Source: Rhodospirillales bacterium (GTDB taxonomy: Bacteria > Pseudomonadota > Alphaproteobacteria > Acetobacterales > Acetobacteraceae). From it: a stretch of 46,124 nucleotides of DNA. Of this stretch, positions 18,949 through 27,804 are shown piece after piece. The stretch is from contig JAFKLG010000095.1 in the NCBI GenBank assembly GCA_017304945.1, forward strand, positions 49,626-95,749, written 5' to 3'. The notes below the pieces were generated by a model. It was not told the DNA's origin. It searched no databases and saw nothing but the letters and a program-made list of their open reading frames with translations. Within the stretch, counting starts at the first letter, position 1. The number at the start of each line of letters is the position of its first letter. A program made the position numbers and the translations under genes.

Positions 18949-21900
18949 ATGGAATGCCCGCGCTGCGGAGCAATCGCGCCCGACCGCTATCGCTTTTGTG
19001 GCGAGTGCGGCACGCCGTTGCCCTGGCGATGCACCGGTTGCGGCACCGCCAACCTCGCGCTCAGCCGCGTCTGTTCGGCCTGCGGCAGCCCGACCACCGG
19101 CGTTCCGGCCCCGGCCCGCATCCCGGCTGAACGCCGCCAGGTCACGGTCATGTTCTGCGACCTGGTGAACTCGACGGCTCTCGGCGCGCGCCTCGACCTC
19201 GAGGACCTGCGCGACGTCATGACCGCCTACCAGGACCGCGTGACCCGCATCGTCGGGCAGTTCGGCGGCTATGTCGCCCGCTACATGGGCGACGGCGCAC
19301 TGATCTATTTCGGCTACCCCGCCGCGCATGAGGACGATGCGGAACGCGCGGTCCGCGCCGGCCTCGCCATCACCCATGCGGTCGCCGGGCTCAGGACCCA
19401 GGCGGTGGCGGCCGGCTCGCTCGCCGCGCGCGTCGGGATCGCGACCGGGCTCGTCGTGGTGGGCGACGCGATCGGCATGGGCCTGTCGAGCGAGCAGGCG
19501 ATCATCGGCGATACCCCCAACCTCGCCGCGCGGCTGCAGGGGATCGCGGATCCCGGAACCGTGGTGATCGCCTCCGGCACGCGCGACCTGATCGGCGCCC
19601 TGTTCGAGCTGCAGGCACGGCCGCCCAGTCAGCTCAAGGGCTATCCGGTGCCGGTCCCGTCCTGGACGGTGATCCAGGAGAGCGAGATCGACAGCCGGTT
19701 CGAGGCGCTGCGCTCCGGTCACACCCACGCCCTGCTGGGCCGTCAGGCGGAACTCGCCTGCCTGCGCGACGGCTGGGCCCGCGCGCGCGACGGCGCCGGC
19801 CGGGTGGTGGTGCTGTCCGGTGAGCCGGGCATCGGCAAGTCGCGGCTGATCGCGGCGCTCGAGGAGGAGTTGCGCGCCGAACCCTTCGTCCGGCTTCGCT
19901 ACCTGTGCGCCCCGCTCTACCAGGACACCGCGCTGCATCCGATCGCGGCGCAGATCGGCCGCGCCGCCCGCTTCCGCAACGACGACACCCCCTCGCTGCG
20001 CCGCCGCAAGCTCGACCACCTGCTTACCGCGCTGCGCACCCCTGCCGCCGACCGCGCCACCTTCGCCGCCCTGCTCGGTCTCCTGCCCGAGGACGATCCC
20101 GAGCTGCAGCGGCTGACCCCGGCGCGGCGGAAGGAACGGACCTTCGCGGCGATCCTCGCCCAGCTCGACGTTCTGGCGGAAGCCGGCCCGGTCATGGTCG
20201 TGGTCGAGGATCTGCACTGGGCCGACGCCACCACGCGCGAACTGCTCGACCGGCTGGTGGAATCGGTCGTCACCCGCCGGATCCTGCTGGTCGTCACCAG
20301 CCGCCCACTGCCCCAGGGCCAGCACCTCTTGCCCCCCGGCCCGTCTGTACAGCATTGCGTTCTGAAGAGGCTGGAACGGCCGGATGCGCTCGTGCTGCTG
20401 GAACAGGTGGTCGGCCGCGACCGCCTGCCCCTGCCGGCGCGTGAACAGATCCTGGCACATGCCGATGGCGTGCCGCTGTTCCTCGAGGAACTCGCCCGCA
20501 GCACAGTGGAAGCGCCCGCCCCCGACCCGACCGGTCGCGGCGGCATGCCGCCGATCCACGTGCCGACGTCGCTGCACGCCTCGCTGACCGCGCGCCTCGA
20601 CCGCCTCCCGGGCAGCCGAGAAATCGCCCAGATGGCCGCCGAGCTCGGCCGCGACTTCGCGGCGGAGACGTTCCGCGCGATGTTCCTGGTCCCCGAGGAA
20701 CGCCTGCAGACGGCGCTGCGCGCCCTGGTGGACGCCGACCTGCTCGTCGCGGTCGGCCGCCCGCCCAACGTGGTCTACAGCTTCCGCCACGCGCTGGTGC
20801 AGGACGCCGCCTATGGCTCGCTGCTGCGCGAGCCGCGGCGCGCGCTGCACCGGCAGGTCGCGGACGCGCTGGCGCAGGAAGCCGCCGAACCGGAGGTGAT
20901 CGCGCAGCACTATGCCGAGGCCGGCCTGCCCGACCGCGCGATCGACTTTCATTTGCGGGCGGCCTCGCTCGCGATGTCGCGCTGCGCGGTCCAGGAAATG
21001 GTCAGTCAGTTGCGGCGCGGCCTCGCCCTGCTCGAGCAGCTGCCCGACAAGGCGGACACCAGCCGCCGCGAGCTCCAGCTGCAGACCGAACTCGGCCGCG
21101 GCCTGATCGACGCGGTCGGATCGGGATCGGAGGAGGCGCACGACGCCTTCCTGCGCGCCCACACGCTGGCGCTCGCGCTGGACGACACCGCCCACATGCT
21201 GCCCATCCTGTACGGGCTGCAGGTCTACCACTTCACCAATTCGCAGCCCGAGATCGTGGTCCGCTACGCCGAGGAGATCCTGGCGCTCGGCGAACGCACC
21301 GCCGACCGCCGCGCGCTGGTGCTGGGGGAGCGGGTCGCCGGCAGCGCCTATCTGCTGCTCGGGCGCTTCGCCGACTGCCGCCGCGCCTATGAGAACCTGT
21401 TGCGGCTCTATGACGTGACCCTCGATGGCGGCGCGTCGGCCGACACCCCGCGCGACCCGTTCGTCGCCGGCTGCGCCTTCCTCGGCATCTGCCTGACCGT
21501 GATGGGCCATTCCGCCCAGGGGCGCATGGTGGAAGGCCGCGGCCTGCGCCATGCCGACGCGCTGGGGCACGCGATCAGCACCGTGTTCAGCCTGCGCCGC
21601 GGCTGCCTGCAGCACATGCTGACGCGCGACCTCGAGCGGGTGCGCACGCTGGCCGGCCGGCTGCTGAGCGTGACGGCGGAGTACGAGACCTTCCTCGGCG
21701 GCCCGGAGGGCACGTTCTTCGAGAGCTGGGTGCGCCTGCAGGAGACCGGCGACCATGCCCAGCACGCGCGGATGCTGGCGGCGCTGCGCCAGCTCGACGA
21801 GGCGAAGATCTGGGCGATGCTCCCCTATCTGATGGCCGCGGCGGCCGAGGCCAGCGCCGCTTGCGGGATGCGGGCCGAGGCCGAATTGTTGATCGCGCGC

Positions 21901-22206
21901 GCGGTCGCGCTGGTCGAGCTCACCGAAGAGCGCTGGTGCGAACCCGAGGTGCTGCGCATCCAGGCACTGCTGACCCCGGCCGAGGCGCGTCCCTTGCTGG
22001 AACGCGCCCTGGAGCAGGCCCGCCGGCAGGGCGCGCGCCTGTGGGAGCTTCGCCTCGGCCGTGATCTTGCGCGGCATCTGCTGGCGGACGGCGCCGCCGA
22101 ACAGGCGCGGGCGCTGGTCCGCGAGGTCTGCGACGGGTTCGTCGAGGGCCGGGACATGCCCGACTTCCACGAGGCGATGGCGCTGCTGGACGCGGTGGGT
22201 GCCTGA
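18949..22206 (+). CDS. Zinc-ribbon / class III cyclase / AAA ATPase / TPR signalling protein
   Basis: This 1085-residue protein has two N-terminal zinc ribbons (CPRCG with FCGECG, and CTGCG with VCSACG, within residues 3-47). A class III adenylate/guanylate cyclase domain follows (about 62-245), with both metal-binding aspartates present: Asp71 in FCDLVNST and Asp115 in YMGDGALIYFGYP. It also has Asn191 and Arg195 in NLAARLQG, so it may be active. Next is a STAND-type ATPase with Walker A GEPGIGKS (291-298) and Walker B-like VMVVVEDLHWADATTREL. A long alpha-helical, TPR-like region runs from about 620 to the end. The layout is shared by many proteobacterial and actinobacterial cyclase-ATPase proteins of undefined signal. 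It is transcribed divergently from the 58-aa/P-loop pair. Confidence 0.9.
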   Translation: MECPRCGAIAPDRYRFCGECGTPLPWRCTGCGTANLALSRVCSACGSPTTGVPAPARIPAERRQVTVMFCDLVNSTALGARLDLEDLRDVMTAYQDRVTRIVGQFGGYVARYMGDGALIYFGYPAAHEDDAERAVRAGLAITHAVAGLRTQAVAAGSLAARVGIATGLVVVGDAIGMGLSSEQAIIGDTPNLAARLQGIADPGTVVIASGTRDLIGALFELQARPPSQLKGYPVPVPSWTVIQESEIDSRFEALRSGHTHALLGRQAELACLRDGWARARDGAGRVVVLSGEPGIGKSRLIAALEEELRAEPFVRLRYLCAPLYQDTALHPIAAQIGRAARFRNDDTPSLRRRKLDHLLTALRTPAADRATFAALLGLLPEDDPELQRLTPARRKERTFAAILAQLDVLAEAGPVMVVVEDLHWADATTRELLDRLVESVVTRRILLVVTSRPLPQGQHLLPPGPSVQHCVLKRLERPDALVLLEQVVGRDRLPLPAREQILAHADGVPLFLEELARSTVEAPAPDPTGRGGMPPIHVPTSLHASLTARLDRLPGSREIAQMAAELGRDFAAETFRAMFLVPEERLQTALRALVDADLLVAVGRPPNVVYSFRHALVQDAAYGSLLREPRRALHRQVADALAQEAAEPEVIAQHYAEAGLPDRAIDFHLRAASLAMSRCAVQEMVSQLRRGLALLEQLPDKADTSRRELQLQTELGRGLIDAVGSGSEEAHDAFLRAHTLALALDDTAHMLPILYGLQVYHFTNSQPEIVVRYAEEILALGERTADRRALVLGERVAGSAYLLLGRFADCRRAYENLLRLYDVTLDGGASADTPRDPFVAGCAFLGICLTVMGHSAQGRMVEGRGLRHADALGHAISTVFSLRRGCLQHMLTRDLERVRTLAGRLLSVTAEYETFLGGPEGTFFESWVRLQETGDHAQHARMLAALRQLDEAKIWAMLPYLMAAAAEASAACGMRAEAELLIARAVALVELTEERWCEPEVLRIQALLTPAEARPLLERALEQARRQGARLWELRLGRDLARHLLADGAAEQARALVREVCDGFVEGRDMPDFHEAMALLDAVGA

Positions 22207-22371
22207 CGCGGCGGTGTCGACACGCGGCGGTGTCGACGCTCCCGGCGGGTGCCGTTTGGCGCTGAACCGCCGGGCGCCGCATATCCGAGCGTGCCCCCCG
22301 GTGGAGGGGCACGCGTCCCAGAGCCTGCCCGGCTCACGTTTGCTCGCCGGCAGGCTCTGGGAGCTTGTTTC

Positions 22372-22418
22372 ATCGCGTGATTCACGGCTCCGGCGAACAC
22401 GCCTCCACCGATCACGCT
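22372..22418 (-). repeat. Stop-codon-abutting palindromic element, copy 2 (NIPSNAP gene)
   Basis: This copy reads ATCGCGTGATTCACGG, CTCCGGCGAACACGCC, TCCACCGATCACG on the plus strand, matching the copies after pyrG and ald. It begins 6 bp beyond the TAA of the NIPSNAP gene. A further conserved stretch (CCGGCTCACGTTTGCTCGCCGG, 22329-22350, given here in outline) lies on its left, as at copy 1. A separate stem made of GAGCCTGCC and GGCAGGCTC also lies here (about 22321-22359) and may strengthen termination. Confidence 0.75.
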
Positions 22419-22424
22419 CCGGTG

Positions 22425-22751
22425 TTACTTCACGGCCGAGAAGGACGTCGGCTGCAGGATGAAGTTCTTCACGTTGGCGACGATCGCGCCGTTCGCCTCG
22501 GTCTGCGCGCGGGCGGACAGCCAATCGGGATCGGAGGCGAAGGCGTTCCACTTCTTCTCCCGGTCGGCGAGCGACTCCCACTCGACCAGGTAGTAGAGGG
22601 TCTGGTTCGACTCGCCGATCACGGTCGTCCAGAACCCGGCTTGCTTGATGCCGTGCTTGTCCCAGAGCTTCAGGGTGATGGTGTCGAACCGCTTGAGCAG
22701 GTCGGGCAGCTTGCCCGGGACGCACTCGTAAATTCGTAGCTCATGCAGCAT
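22425..22751 (-). CDS. NIPSNAP family protein
   Basis: The ATG at 22751 has a GGGGGAG ribosome-binding site and gives 108 residues. The longer frame upstream lacks one. The sequence MLHELRIYECVPGKLPDLL, then TLKLWDKHGIKQAGFW, LYYLVEWESLADREKKWNAF and SDPDWLSARA is the ferredoxin-like alpha/beta dimeric-barrel pattern of NIPSNAP proteins. Their biochemical role in bacteria is undefined. They often sit near catabolic or acyl-CoA genes, which fits the SDR and acyl-CoA synthetase genes that follow. It is cytoplasmic (no signal). Confidence 0.88.
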   Translation of the reverse strand: MLHELRIYECVPGKLPDLLKRFDTITLKLWDKHGIKQAGFWTTVIGESNQTLYYLVEWESLADREKKWNAFASDPDWLSARAQTEANGAIVANVKNFILQPTSFSAVK

Positions 22752-22862
22752 GGATCGTCTCCCCCATTGGATGCCGCATCCTGCGGTGTGCCCGTGCATC
22801 CCGCAAGGCGGCGGGCCCTGGTCCATGAGATCGGAGAGCCCGCTCCGTGTCGCGTTCGGCCA

Positions 22863-22956
22863 CCCCGTGTCATGGCCGGCGAAGGCCGGCCATCCACGAC
22901 GTCACGTACGCACGCGAAGGCGCGGATAGCCGCCCTTGGGCGGCCATGACACGGGG
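22863..22956. repeat. Long-armed inverted repeat, REP-like variant
   Basis: CCCCGTGTCATGGCC (22863-22877) and GGCCATGACACGGGG (22942-22956) are perfect 15-bp inverted arms. Inside are two smaller hairpins, GGCCGGCGAAGGCCGGCC and CCGCCCTTGGGCGG. The outer arms share TCATGGCC with the REP-like family elsewhere in the window. It lies in the 264-bp gap between the NIPSNAP gene and the SDR pair, and nothing else is evident there. Confidence 0.75.
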
Positions 22957-23015
22957 GGAACTCCCGCCCGTACGCGCTCCGTCTGCCGCCTCTGGGCGCA
23001 GCGCGGCGCGCGTCC

Positions 23016-23708
23016 TCAGAACCGCTCCACCCAGGGGCGCAGCTCCATCTCCCAGGTCCAGGCGCTGCGCGGCTGCATCGCCACCTGCCAATACGCGGCG
23101 GCGATCGCGTCCGGGTCCAGCATGCTGTCGGGCGCCTCCGCCGGTTCGGTTCGCGTGGCCGAACGGATCCCGCCATCGATCACGAAATGCGCGACATGGA
23201 TGCCCTTGGGCGACAGCTCCCGCGCCAGGCTCTGCGCCAGCCCGCGCAGCGCGAACTTGGCCATCGCGAAGGCGGAGGAGTTCGGATACCCCTTCACGCT
23301 CGCCGAGGCGCCGGTGAGCAGGATCGCCCCCGATCCCCGCGGCAGCATCACCCGCGCCGCCTGCTGCGCCACCAGGAACCCGCCATAGCCGCCGACCGCG
23401 ATCGCGCGCGCGACCTCCGTCGGATCCAGCGTCTCCACCGGCCCGCGCGCCCGCGCCGAGGCATTGTAGACCACGATGTCCGGCACGCCCTGGGTGGCGA
23501 CCACCACGTCGAACAGCGCCGCCACCTCCTCGGGTTCGGTCGCCTCGCAGGCGAAAGTGGCCGCGGCGGTCTCGGCCGCCAGCCCCGCCAGCCTGTCGGG
23601 ATTGCGCGAGGCGAGCGCCACCTGCAGCCCCTGCTTGGTGAACAGCCGCGCGAGCGAAGCGGAAAGTCCGCTGCCGACACCCACGATCAAGGCGGTCTTC
23701 GCGTCCAT
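23016..23708 (-). CDS. Atypical short-chain dehydrogenase/reductase-like protein
   Basis: This 230-residue Rossmann-fold protein starts MDAKTALIVGVGSGLSASLA, with a Gly-rich dinucleotide loop in a slightly unusual form, and has VYNASARARGPVE in place of the usual NNAG. The catalytic Ser region is LLTGASASVKGYPNSSAF, but the usual YxxxK reads FAMAK, so the catalytic Tyr is replaced by Phe. HVAHFVIDGGIRS near the C-terminus occurs in a known SDR subgroup. It may bind NAD(P) without ordinary dehydrogenase activity. Its ATG overlaps the stop of the upstream SDR gene (TGATG), so the two are translationally coupled. Confidence 0.88.
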   Translation of the reverse strand: MDAKTALIVGVGSGLSASLARLFTKQGLQVALASRNPDRLAGLAAETAAATFACEATEPEEVAALFDVVVATQGVPDIVVYNASARARGPVETLDPTEVARAIAVGGYGGFLVAQQAARVMLPRGSGAILLTGASASVKGYPNSSAFAMAKFALRGLAQSLARELSPKGIHVAHFVIDGGIRSATRTEPAEAPDSMLDPDAIAAAYWQVAMQPRSAWTWEMELRPWVERF

Positions 23709-24454
23709 CAACGTCCCCCAGACACCGGTATGATGCTTCCGGTGATGTAGGACGCTTGGTCGGAAAGCAACCACAGCACCGCCTCGGCGACCTCGGCCGC
23801 CGACCCGGCGCGGCCCATCGGCACGCCGCCCTGCATCCGCGCGATACGGTCCGGCAGGCCGGCCCTGGCATGCAGGTCGGTCTCGATCAGGCCGGGGCTG
23901 ACCGCGTTCACCCTGATGCCGCGCAGCGCGAGTTCCTTGGCCGCCCCCACCGTCAGGCTGTCGAGCGCGCCCTTGGTCGCCGCGTAGTGCACCCACTCCC
24001 CGGCGCCGCCCAGTTCGGAGGCGCGGGAGGAGACGTTGACGATGGCGCCCCCTGCCCCGCCCCGGTCGGTCGCCATCCGCGCGATCGCCTCCCGCGTGGT
24101 CAGGAACGGCGCGCGGACGTTGATCGCCAGCACCCGGTCGAGCACCTCGGCGGTGACCGTGTCGAGCCGTCCGGTCGGCCCCGGCGTGCCGGCGTTGTTG
24201 ACCAGCGCGGTGAGCCGGCCCAGCGCACGGTCGACCTGGTCGAACACGCGCAGGATCGCAGCCTCTTCCGCCATCTCCGCCTGGATCGCGATCGCGCGGC
24301 CGCCGCCCGCCGTGATGTCGGCCACCACCGCATCGGCGAGCGCCGCGTTGCTCTGGTACGTCAACGCGACCGCGTAGCCGCGCGCACCTGCGAGCCGCGC
24401 GACGGCGGCGCCGATCCCCTGGCTGCCACCGGTGACGATCATCACGCCCTGCAT
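23708..24454 (-). CDS. Short-chain dehydrogenase/reductase (classical)
   Basis: The 248-residue classical SDR has the cofactor loop VTGGSQGIGAAVARLAG, ALVNNAGTPGPTG, the catalytic Ser in IVNVSSRASELG, the Tyr-Lys pair in HYAATKGALDSL, and NAVSPGLIETDL, ending YITGSIIPVSGG. The residues after strand 2 (TYQSNAAL) do not show an acidic NAD-type signature, so NADP preference is possible. The substrate cannot be named. It is the first gene of the SDR pair and diverges from the acyl-CoA synthetase gene across 131 bp. Confidence 0.93.
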   Translation of the reverse strand: MQGVMIVTGGSQGIGAAVARLAGARGYAVALTYQSNAALADAVVADITAGGGRAIAIQAEMAEEAAILRVFDQVDRALGRLTALVNNAGTPGPTGRLDTVTAEVLDRVLAINVRAPFLTTREAIARMATDRGGAGGAIVNVSSRASELGGAGEWVHYAATKGALDSLTVGAAKELALRGIRVNAVSPGLIETDLHARAGLPDRIARMQGGVPMGRAGSAAEVAEAVLWLLSDQASYITGSIIPVSGGR

Positions 24455-24585
24455 CCAGCTTCCCCCTTCTGTTCCATGCCCGATGCCGTATCATCCGCAA
24501 CCACGAACGGCGGCACAACGCCGCCAGCAAGGGAGGCGACGCAGGACATGCTGTGCAGGGATCACGGGCCGAGGGGACGCGGGCG

Positions 24586-26226
24586 ATGAAGGGCTTGATG
24601 CAGCCCGGCGGGCTGATGATCTCGTCGCTGCTGACCCATGCGGCCCGCCACCATGCGACCGGCGAGGTCGTGTCGCGCACGCATGAGACCACCACGCACC
24701 GGCACACCTGGGCGGATGTCGAGCGGCGCGCCCGCCAGCTCGTGCGCGTGCTGCACCATCTGGGCGTGGGGGAGAGCGACCGGGTCGGCACGCTCGCCTG
24801 GAACGGATACCGCCATCTGGAGGTGTACTACGCCGCGCCCGGGATGGGCGCGATCTGCCACACCATCAACCCGCGGCTGCATCCCGACGACATCGCCTAC
24901 ATCGTCAATCACGCCGGCGACACGGTGCTGTTCGCCGACGTGAGCTTCGCCCCGCTGATCACGATGATCGCGCCCCGCATCGCCGAGACGGTGAAGGCCG
25001 TGGTGATGCTGACCGATGCGGCCGGCATGCCCGAGGTGACGCTCGCCCCCGGCATGGCGCTGTATGCCTATGACAGCCTGATGGACGCGGCGGACGACGA
25101 CTTCGCCTGGCCGGTCTTCGACGAGAACACCGCGAGCGCGCTCTGCTACACCTCGGGCACCACGGGGCGGCCGAAAGGCGTGCTGTACAGCCACCGCTCC
25201 ACCGTGCTGCACGCCTATGCGATCGCGCTGCCCGACGTGCTCGACCTGCGCGCGACCAGCCGGATCCTGCCGGTCGTGCCGATGTTCCACGTGAACGCCT
25301 GGGGCATCCCCTACGCCGCCGCGCTGACCGGCGCCGCCCTGGTGCTGCCCGGCCGCCATCTCGACGGCGCCAGCATGGCGCAGCTCCTCAACGCGGAGCG
25401 GGTGACCTTCACCTGCGGCGTGCCCACGGTCTGGCTGGGCCTGCTGCAGCACCTGCGCAGCAGCGGGGAGCGGCTGCACACCGTGACCCGCATCATGACC
25501 GGCGGCTCCGCCGCGCCGCCGCTGCTGATCGAGGCGTTCCGGGACGAGTACGGCGTCGTGGTCGAGCACGGCTGGGGCATGACCGAACTCTCGCCGGTCG
25601 GCACCTACAACGCGCCGAAACCGGCCCAGGCCGGGCTGGCGGGCGCCGATGCGGTCCGCCACATGCTCAAGCAGGGGCGCATCCTGCCGGGCCTCGACAT
25701 GAAGATCGTCGACGGCGCGGACAAGGCGCTGCCCTGGGACGGCGTCGCCTTCGGCGACCTGAAGGTGCGCGGGCCCTGGGTCACCAGCGCCTATTTCGGC
25801 GACGAACCCGGCAGCGCGCTGGACGCGGACGGGTGGTTCGCCACCGGCGACGTCGCCACGATCGACCCGGACGGGTTCATGGAGATCACCGACCGGTCGA
25901 AGGACGTGATCAAGTCGGGCGGCGAGTGGATCAGCTCCATCACGCTCGAGAACATCGCCGTCTCCCACCCCGACGTCGCGGAGGCCGCGGTGATCGCCGC
26001 GCGGCATCCGAAATGGGACGAGCGCCCGCTGCTGCTGGTGGTGCCGCGGGCCGGCCATACGGTCGACCCGGCCTCGGTGCTGCAGGCCTATGAGGGGAAG
26101 ATCGCCAAGTGGTGGCTGCCGGACGAGGTCCTGGTGGTGCCCGAACTGCCGCACACCGCCACCGGCAAGCTGCTGAAGACGGCGCTGCGCAGCCGATATC
26201 GGGATCACTACATGGGCGCGGGCTGA
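24586..26226 (+). CDS. Acyl-CoA synthetase (fatty-acid-CoA ligase type)
   Basis: This ANL-superfamily enzyme of 546 residues activates a carboxylic acid to acyl-AMP and then to acyl-CoA. The AMP-binding loop is [19 protein letters not shown], with [17 protein letters not shown], then [34 protein letters not shown], the hinge [16 protein letters not shown] and the catalytic Lys in [14 protein letters not shown]. The motif spacing is that of medium/long-chain ligases. The ATG at 24586 is chosen over a GTG 33 bp upstream because GAGGGG precedes it, though at loose spacing. Together with the SDR and NIPSNAP genes it suggests a small acyl-CoA or lipid catabolic locus. Confidence 0.94.
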   Translation: MKGLMQPGGLMISSLLTHAARHHATGEVVSRTHETTTHRHTWADVERRARQLVRVLHHLGVGESDRVGTLAWNGYRHLEVYYAAPGMGAICHTINPRLHPDDIAYIVNHAGDTVLFADVSFAPLITMIAPRIAETVKAVVMLTDAAGMPEVTLAPGMALYAYDSLMDAADDDFAWPVFDENTASALCYTSGTTGRPKGVLYSHRSTVLHAYAIALPDVLDLRATSRILPVVPMFHVNAWGIPYAAALTGAALVLPGRHLDGASMAQLLNAERVTFTCGVPTVWLGLLQHLRSSGERLHTVTRIMTGGSAAPPLLIEAFRDEYGVVVEHGWGMTELSPVGTYNAPKPAQAGLAGADAVRHMLKQGRILPGLDMKIVDGADKALPWDGVAFGDLKVRGPWVTSAYFGDEPGSALDADGWFATGDVATIDPDGFMEITDRSKDVIKSGGEWISSITLENIAVSHPDVAEAAVIAARHPKWDERPLLLVVPRAGHTVDPASVLQAYEGKIAKWWLPDEVLVVPELPHTATGKLLKTALRSRYRDHYMGAG

Positions 26227-26325
26227 GGCGCTCCGGCCCGCCGCCGGGGCCGGTCCTGGTTGCCGCTGAACCGGCTCAAGGCATGGGCCGGTTCCGCGTC
26301 TCGGCCGTGTCCCCCCTGCCTCCGG

Positions 26326-26526
26326 CTACAGGACGAAATAGACGATCGCGGCGATCGCGACCCAGACCGGCAGGGACAATCCGATCCCGAACACGACGCC
26401 GCGGATCGGCAGCAGCCGGTGCTGCTCGACCTCGGGGAAACGTTCGGTGTCGTCCGGGTCCACCGTCGTGACGGAGGGACGCACGGGTCGGCTCTGCTGC
26501 GCGAGAGACAGGATTTCCGCCGCCAT
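26326..26526 (-). CDS. 66-residue single-span membrane protein
   Basis: The ATG at 26526 has a GAAGGAG ribosome-binding site. The soluble N-terminal 43 residues are polar and Pro/Asp-rich (TTVDPDDTERFPEVEQHRL), followed by one C-terminal membrane helix (FGIGLSLPVWVAIAAIVYFVL) that ends the protein. I do not recognise the family. A C-terminal tail anchor would put the N-terminal part in the cytoplasm. It is preceded by an unusually AT-rich stretch (about 26575-26640) that probably holds its promoter. Confidence 0.7.
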   Translation of the reverse strand: MAAEILSLAQQSRPVRPSVTTVDPDDTERFPEVEQHRLLPIRGVVFGIGLSLPVWVAIAAIVYFVL

Positions 26527-26691
26527 GATGGCTCCTTCGGGGTCGGACGGTACACGCACCCGTCACCGACCCGGACACTCCGTAACTTCTCTTACAATAT
26601 AGCAACAGCTCTGGTCGCGATCGAAAATGCAGGATCAATCGTTTGCGAGCTGCGCCCCATAGGCCACACTGCGACCTGAATGCAACGTGCT

Positions 26692-26700
26692 TGTGGATAA
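26692..26700 (-). promoter_or_regulatory. Perfect DnaA-box sequence TTATCCACA
   Basis: TGTGGATAA on the plus strand is the complement of the classical DnaA box. It lies in the 244-bp gap between the small membrane gene and dut, beside an AT-rich patch. I see only one such box here, so an origin cannot be claimed. Confidence 0.4.
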
Positions 26701-26712
26701 CAGGCCGGTTGG

Positions 26713-26734
26713 TCGGCGGTTCGACCCCCGCCGA
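26713..26734 (-). terminator. Hairpin after dut, possible operon terminator
   Basis: A 7-bp stem (TCGGCGG / CCGCCGA) with an 8-nt loop lies 37 bp past the dut stop. The loop begins TTCGA, which gives it a superficial tRNA T-arm look. There is no T-tract, so intrinsic termination is uncertain. Confidence 0.35.
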
Positions 26735-26770
26735 AGGCTCCGACGTCCTGGAGGGGCAGCTCGGTTCGGT

Positions 26771-27229
26771 TCAGGTGGTGCCGGTCACGCCGGTGCTGCC
26801 GAACCCGCCGGCAGCGCGGGCGGTCTCGTCGAGTTCCTCGACCTCCCGCCAGGCGGCGCGCACCACCGGGGCGAGCACCGCCTGGGCGATGCGCATGCCG
26901 CGTTCCACACGGAACGGCGCGTCCCCGGCATTGAGCACGATCACCTTGAGTTCGCCCCGGTAGTCCTCATCGATCGTGCCGGGGCTGTTGGGCAGCACGA
27001 TCCCGTTCCGCAGCGCGAGGCCGGAGCGGGGCCGGATCTGCAGCTCGTAGCCGGCCGGCAGGGCGATCGCGATGCCGGTCGGGATCAGCGCCCGCGCGCC
27101 GGGAGCGATCTCCACCGGATCGGCGACGGCGGCGAGCAGGTCCATTCCCGCCGCCCCCGCGGTCGCATAGGCCGGCAGCGGCAGGTCCATGCCATGCGGC
27201 AGGCGGCGGAGCTGAACGGGGACCGACAT
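26771..27229 (-). CDS. dut: dUTP diphosphatase
   Basis: Dut hydrolyses dUTP to dUMP, keeping uracil out of DNA. The 152-residue trimeric dUTPase shows all five motifs: [57 protein letters not shown] and the flexible C-terminal GGFGSTG. It is the last gene of the ubiE-coaBC-GNAT-dut minus-strand run, separated from the GNAT gene by 68 bp. Confidence 0.97.
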   Translation of the reverse strand: MSVPVQLRRLPHGMDLPLPAYATAGAAGMDLLAAVADPVEIAPGARALIPTGIAIALPAGYELQIRPRSGLALRNGIVLPNSPGTIDEDYRGELKVIVLNAGDAPFRVERGMRIAQAVLAPVVRAAWREVEELDETARAAGGFGSTGVTGTT

Positions 27230-27297
27230 CGGCGGATCATGCGGGAGGCCGGCCGGATCGGCAACGGGCGCGGCAGCCGGTCGGGCCGGCGCGCCCC

Positions 27298-27804
27298 TCA
27301 GTCGAGCAGGCGCACCATCAGGGCCTCGTCGAGGAACCGGTCGCCGACCCGCAGCGCCCGCGGCTCGATGCCCGTCCGCACGAAGCCGGCCGCTTCATAC
27401 AGGCGGATCGCCGGGACGTTCCCGACCGTGACCGCAAGCTGCAGCACCCCCAATCCGGCCGCCTGCGCGCTGTCGATCACCGCCGTGATCAGCGCCTGCG
27501 CGATCCCGGCACCGCGCTGTGCCGGATCGACGTAGACGCCCCAGACGGTGCCCTTGTGCCGCTGCTTCACGCGCGCGGCGACTGCGAGGCCGGCCATGCC
27601 CACCAGCGTCTCGCCCAGGAAGGCGCCGAACAGGACGTCGGGCGGTGGCGCGGCGAGGCGGGCGCGCAGGGCCGCGAGGTCGATCCCGGCTTCCTCCTCC
27701 AACGAGCTGCCGAATGCCTCGGGATGCGCGGCCAGCGCCGCGAGCCGCAGCGCGCGGAAGGCCGCCGCGTCCTCAGGCCCGATCCGACGGATGCACGCGG
27801 TCAC
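27298..27804 (-). CDS. GNAT family N-acetyltransferase
   Basis: The 168-residue GNAT has the N-terminal [20 protein letters not shown], the acetyl-CoA-binding V/QxxGxG/A region [19 protein letters not shown], and the C-terminal [17 protein letters not shown]. The substrate is unknown. A GTG start overlaps the coaBC stop by 4 nt (GTGA), so it is translationally coupled to coaBC and lies between coaBC and dut. Its presence in this housekeeping run is not explained by the sequence. Confidence 0.92.
   Translation of the reverse strand: MTACIRRIGPEDAAAFRALRLAALAAHPEAFGSSLEEEAGIDLAALRARLAAPPPDVLFGAFLGETLVGMAGLAVAARVKQRHKGTVWGVYVDPAQRGAGIAQALITAVIDSAQAAGLGVLQLAVTVGNVPAIRLYEAAGFVRTGIEPRALRVGDRFLDEALMVRLLD

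Noticed and set aside
18805..22725. A 1306-residue minus-strand open frame opposite the cyclase gene
   Set aside because: It is antisense to a gene with clear zinc-ribbon, cyclase and ATPase motifs and has the composition of a shadow frame.
26685..26745. tRNA gene or fragment suggested by GGTTCGACCCC
   Set aside because: The loop has 8 nt, and no D-arm, anticodon arm or CCA-end geometry can be built. It is a simple hairpin after dut.
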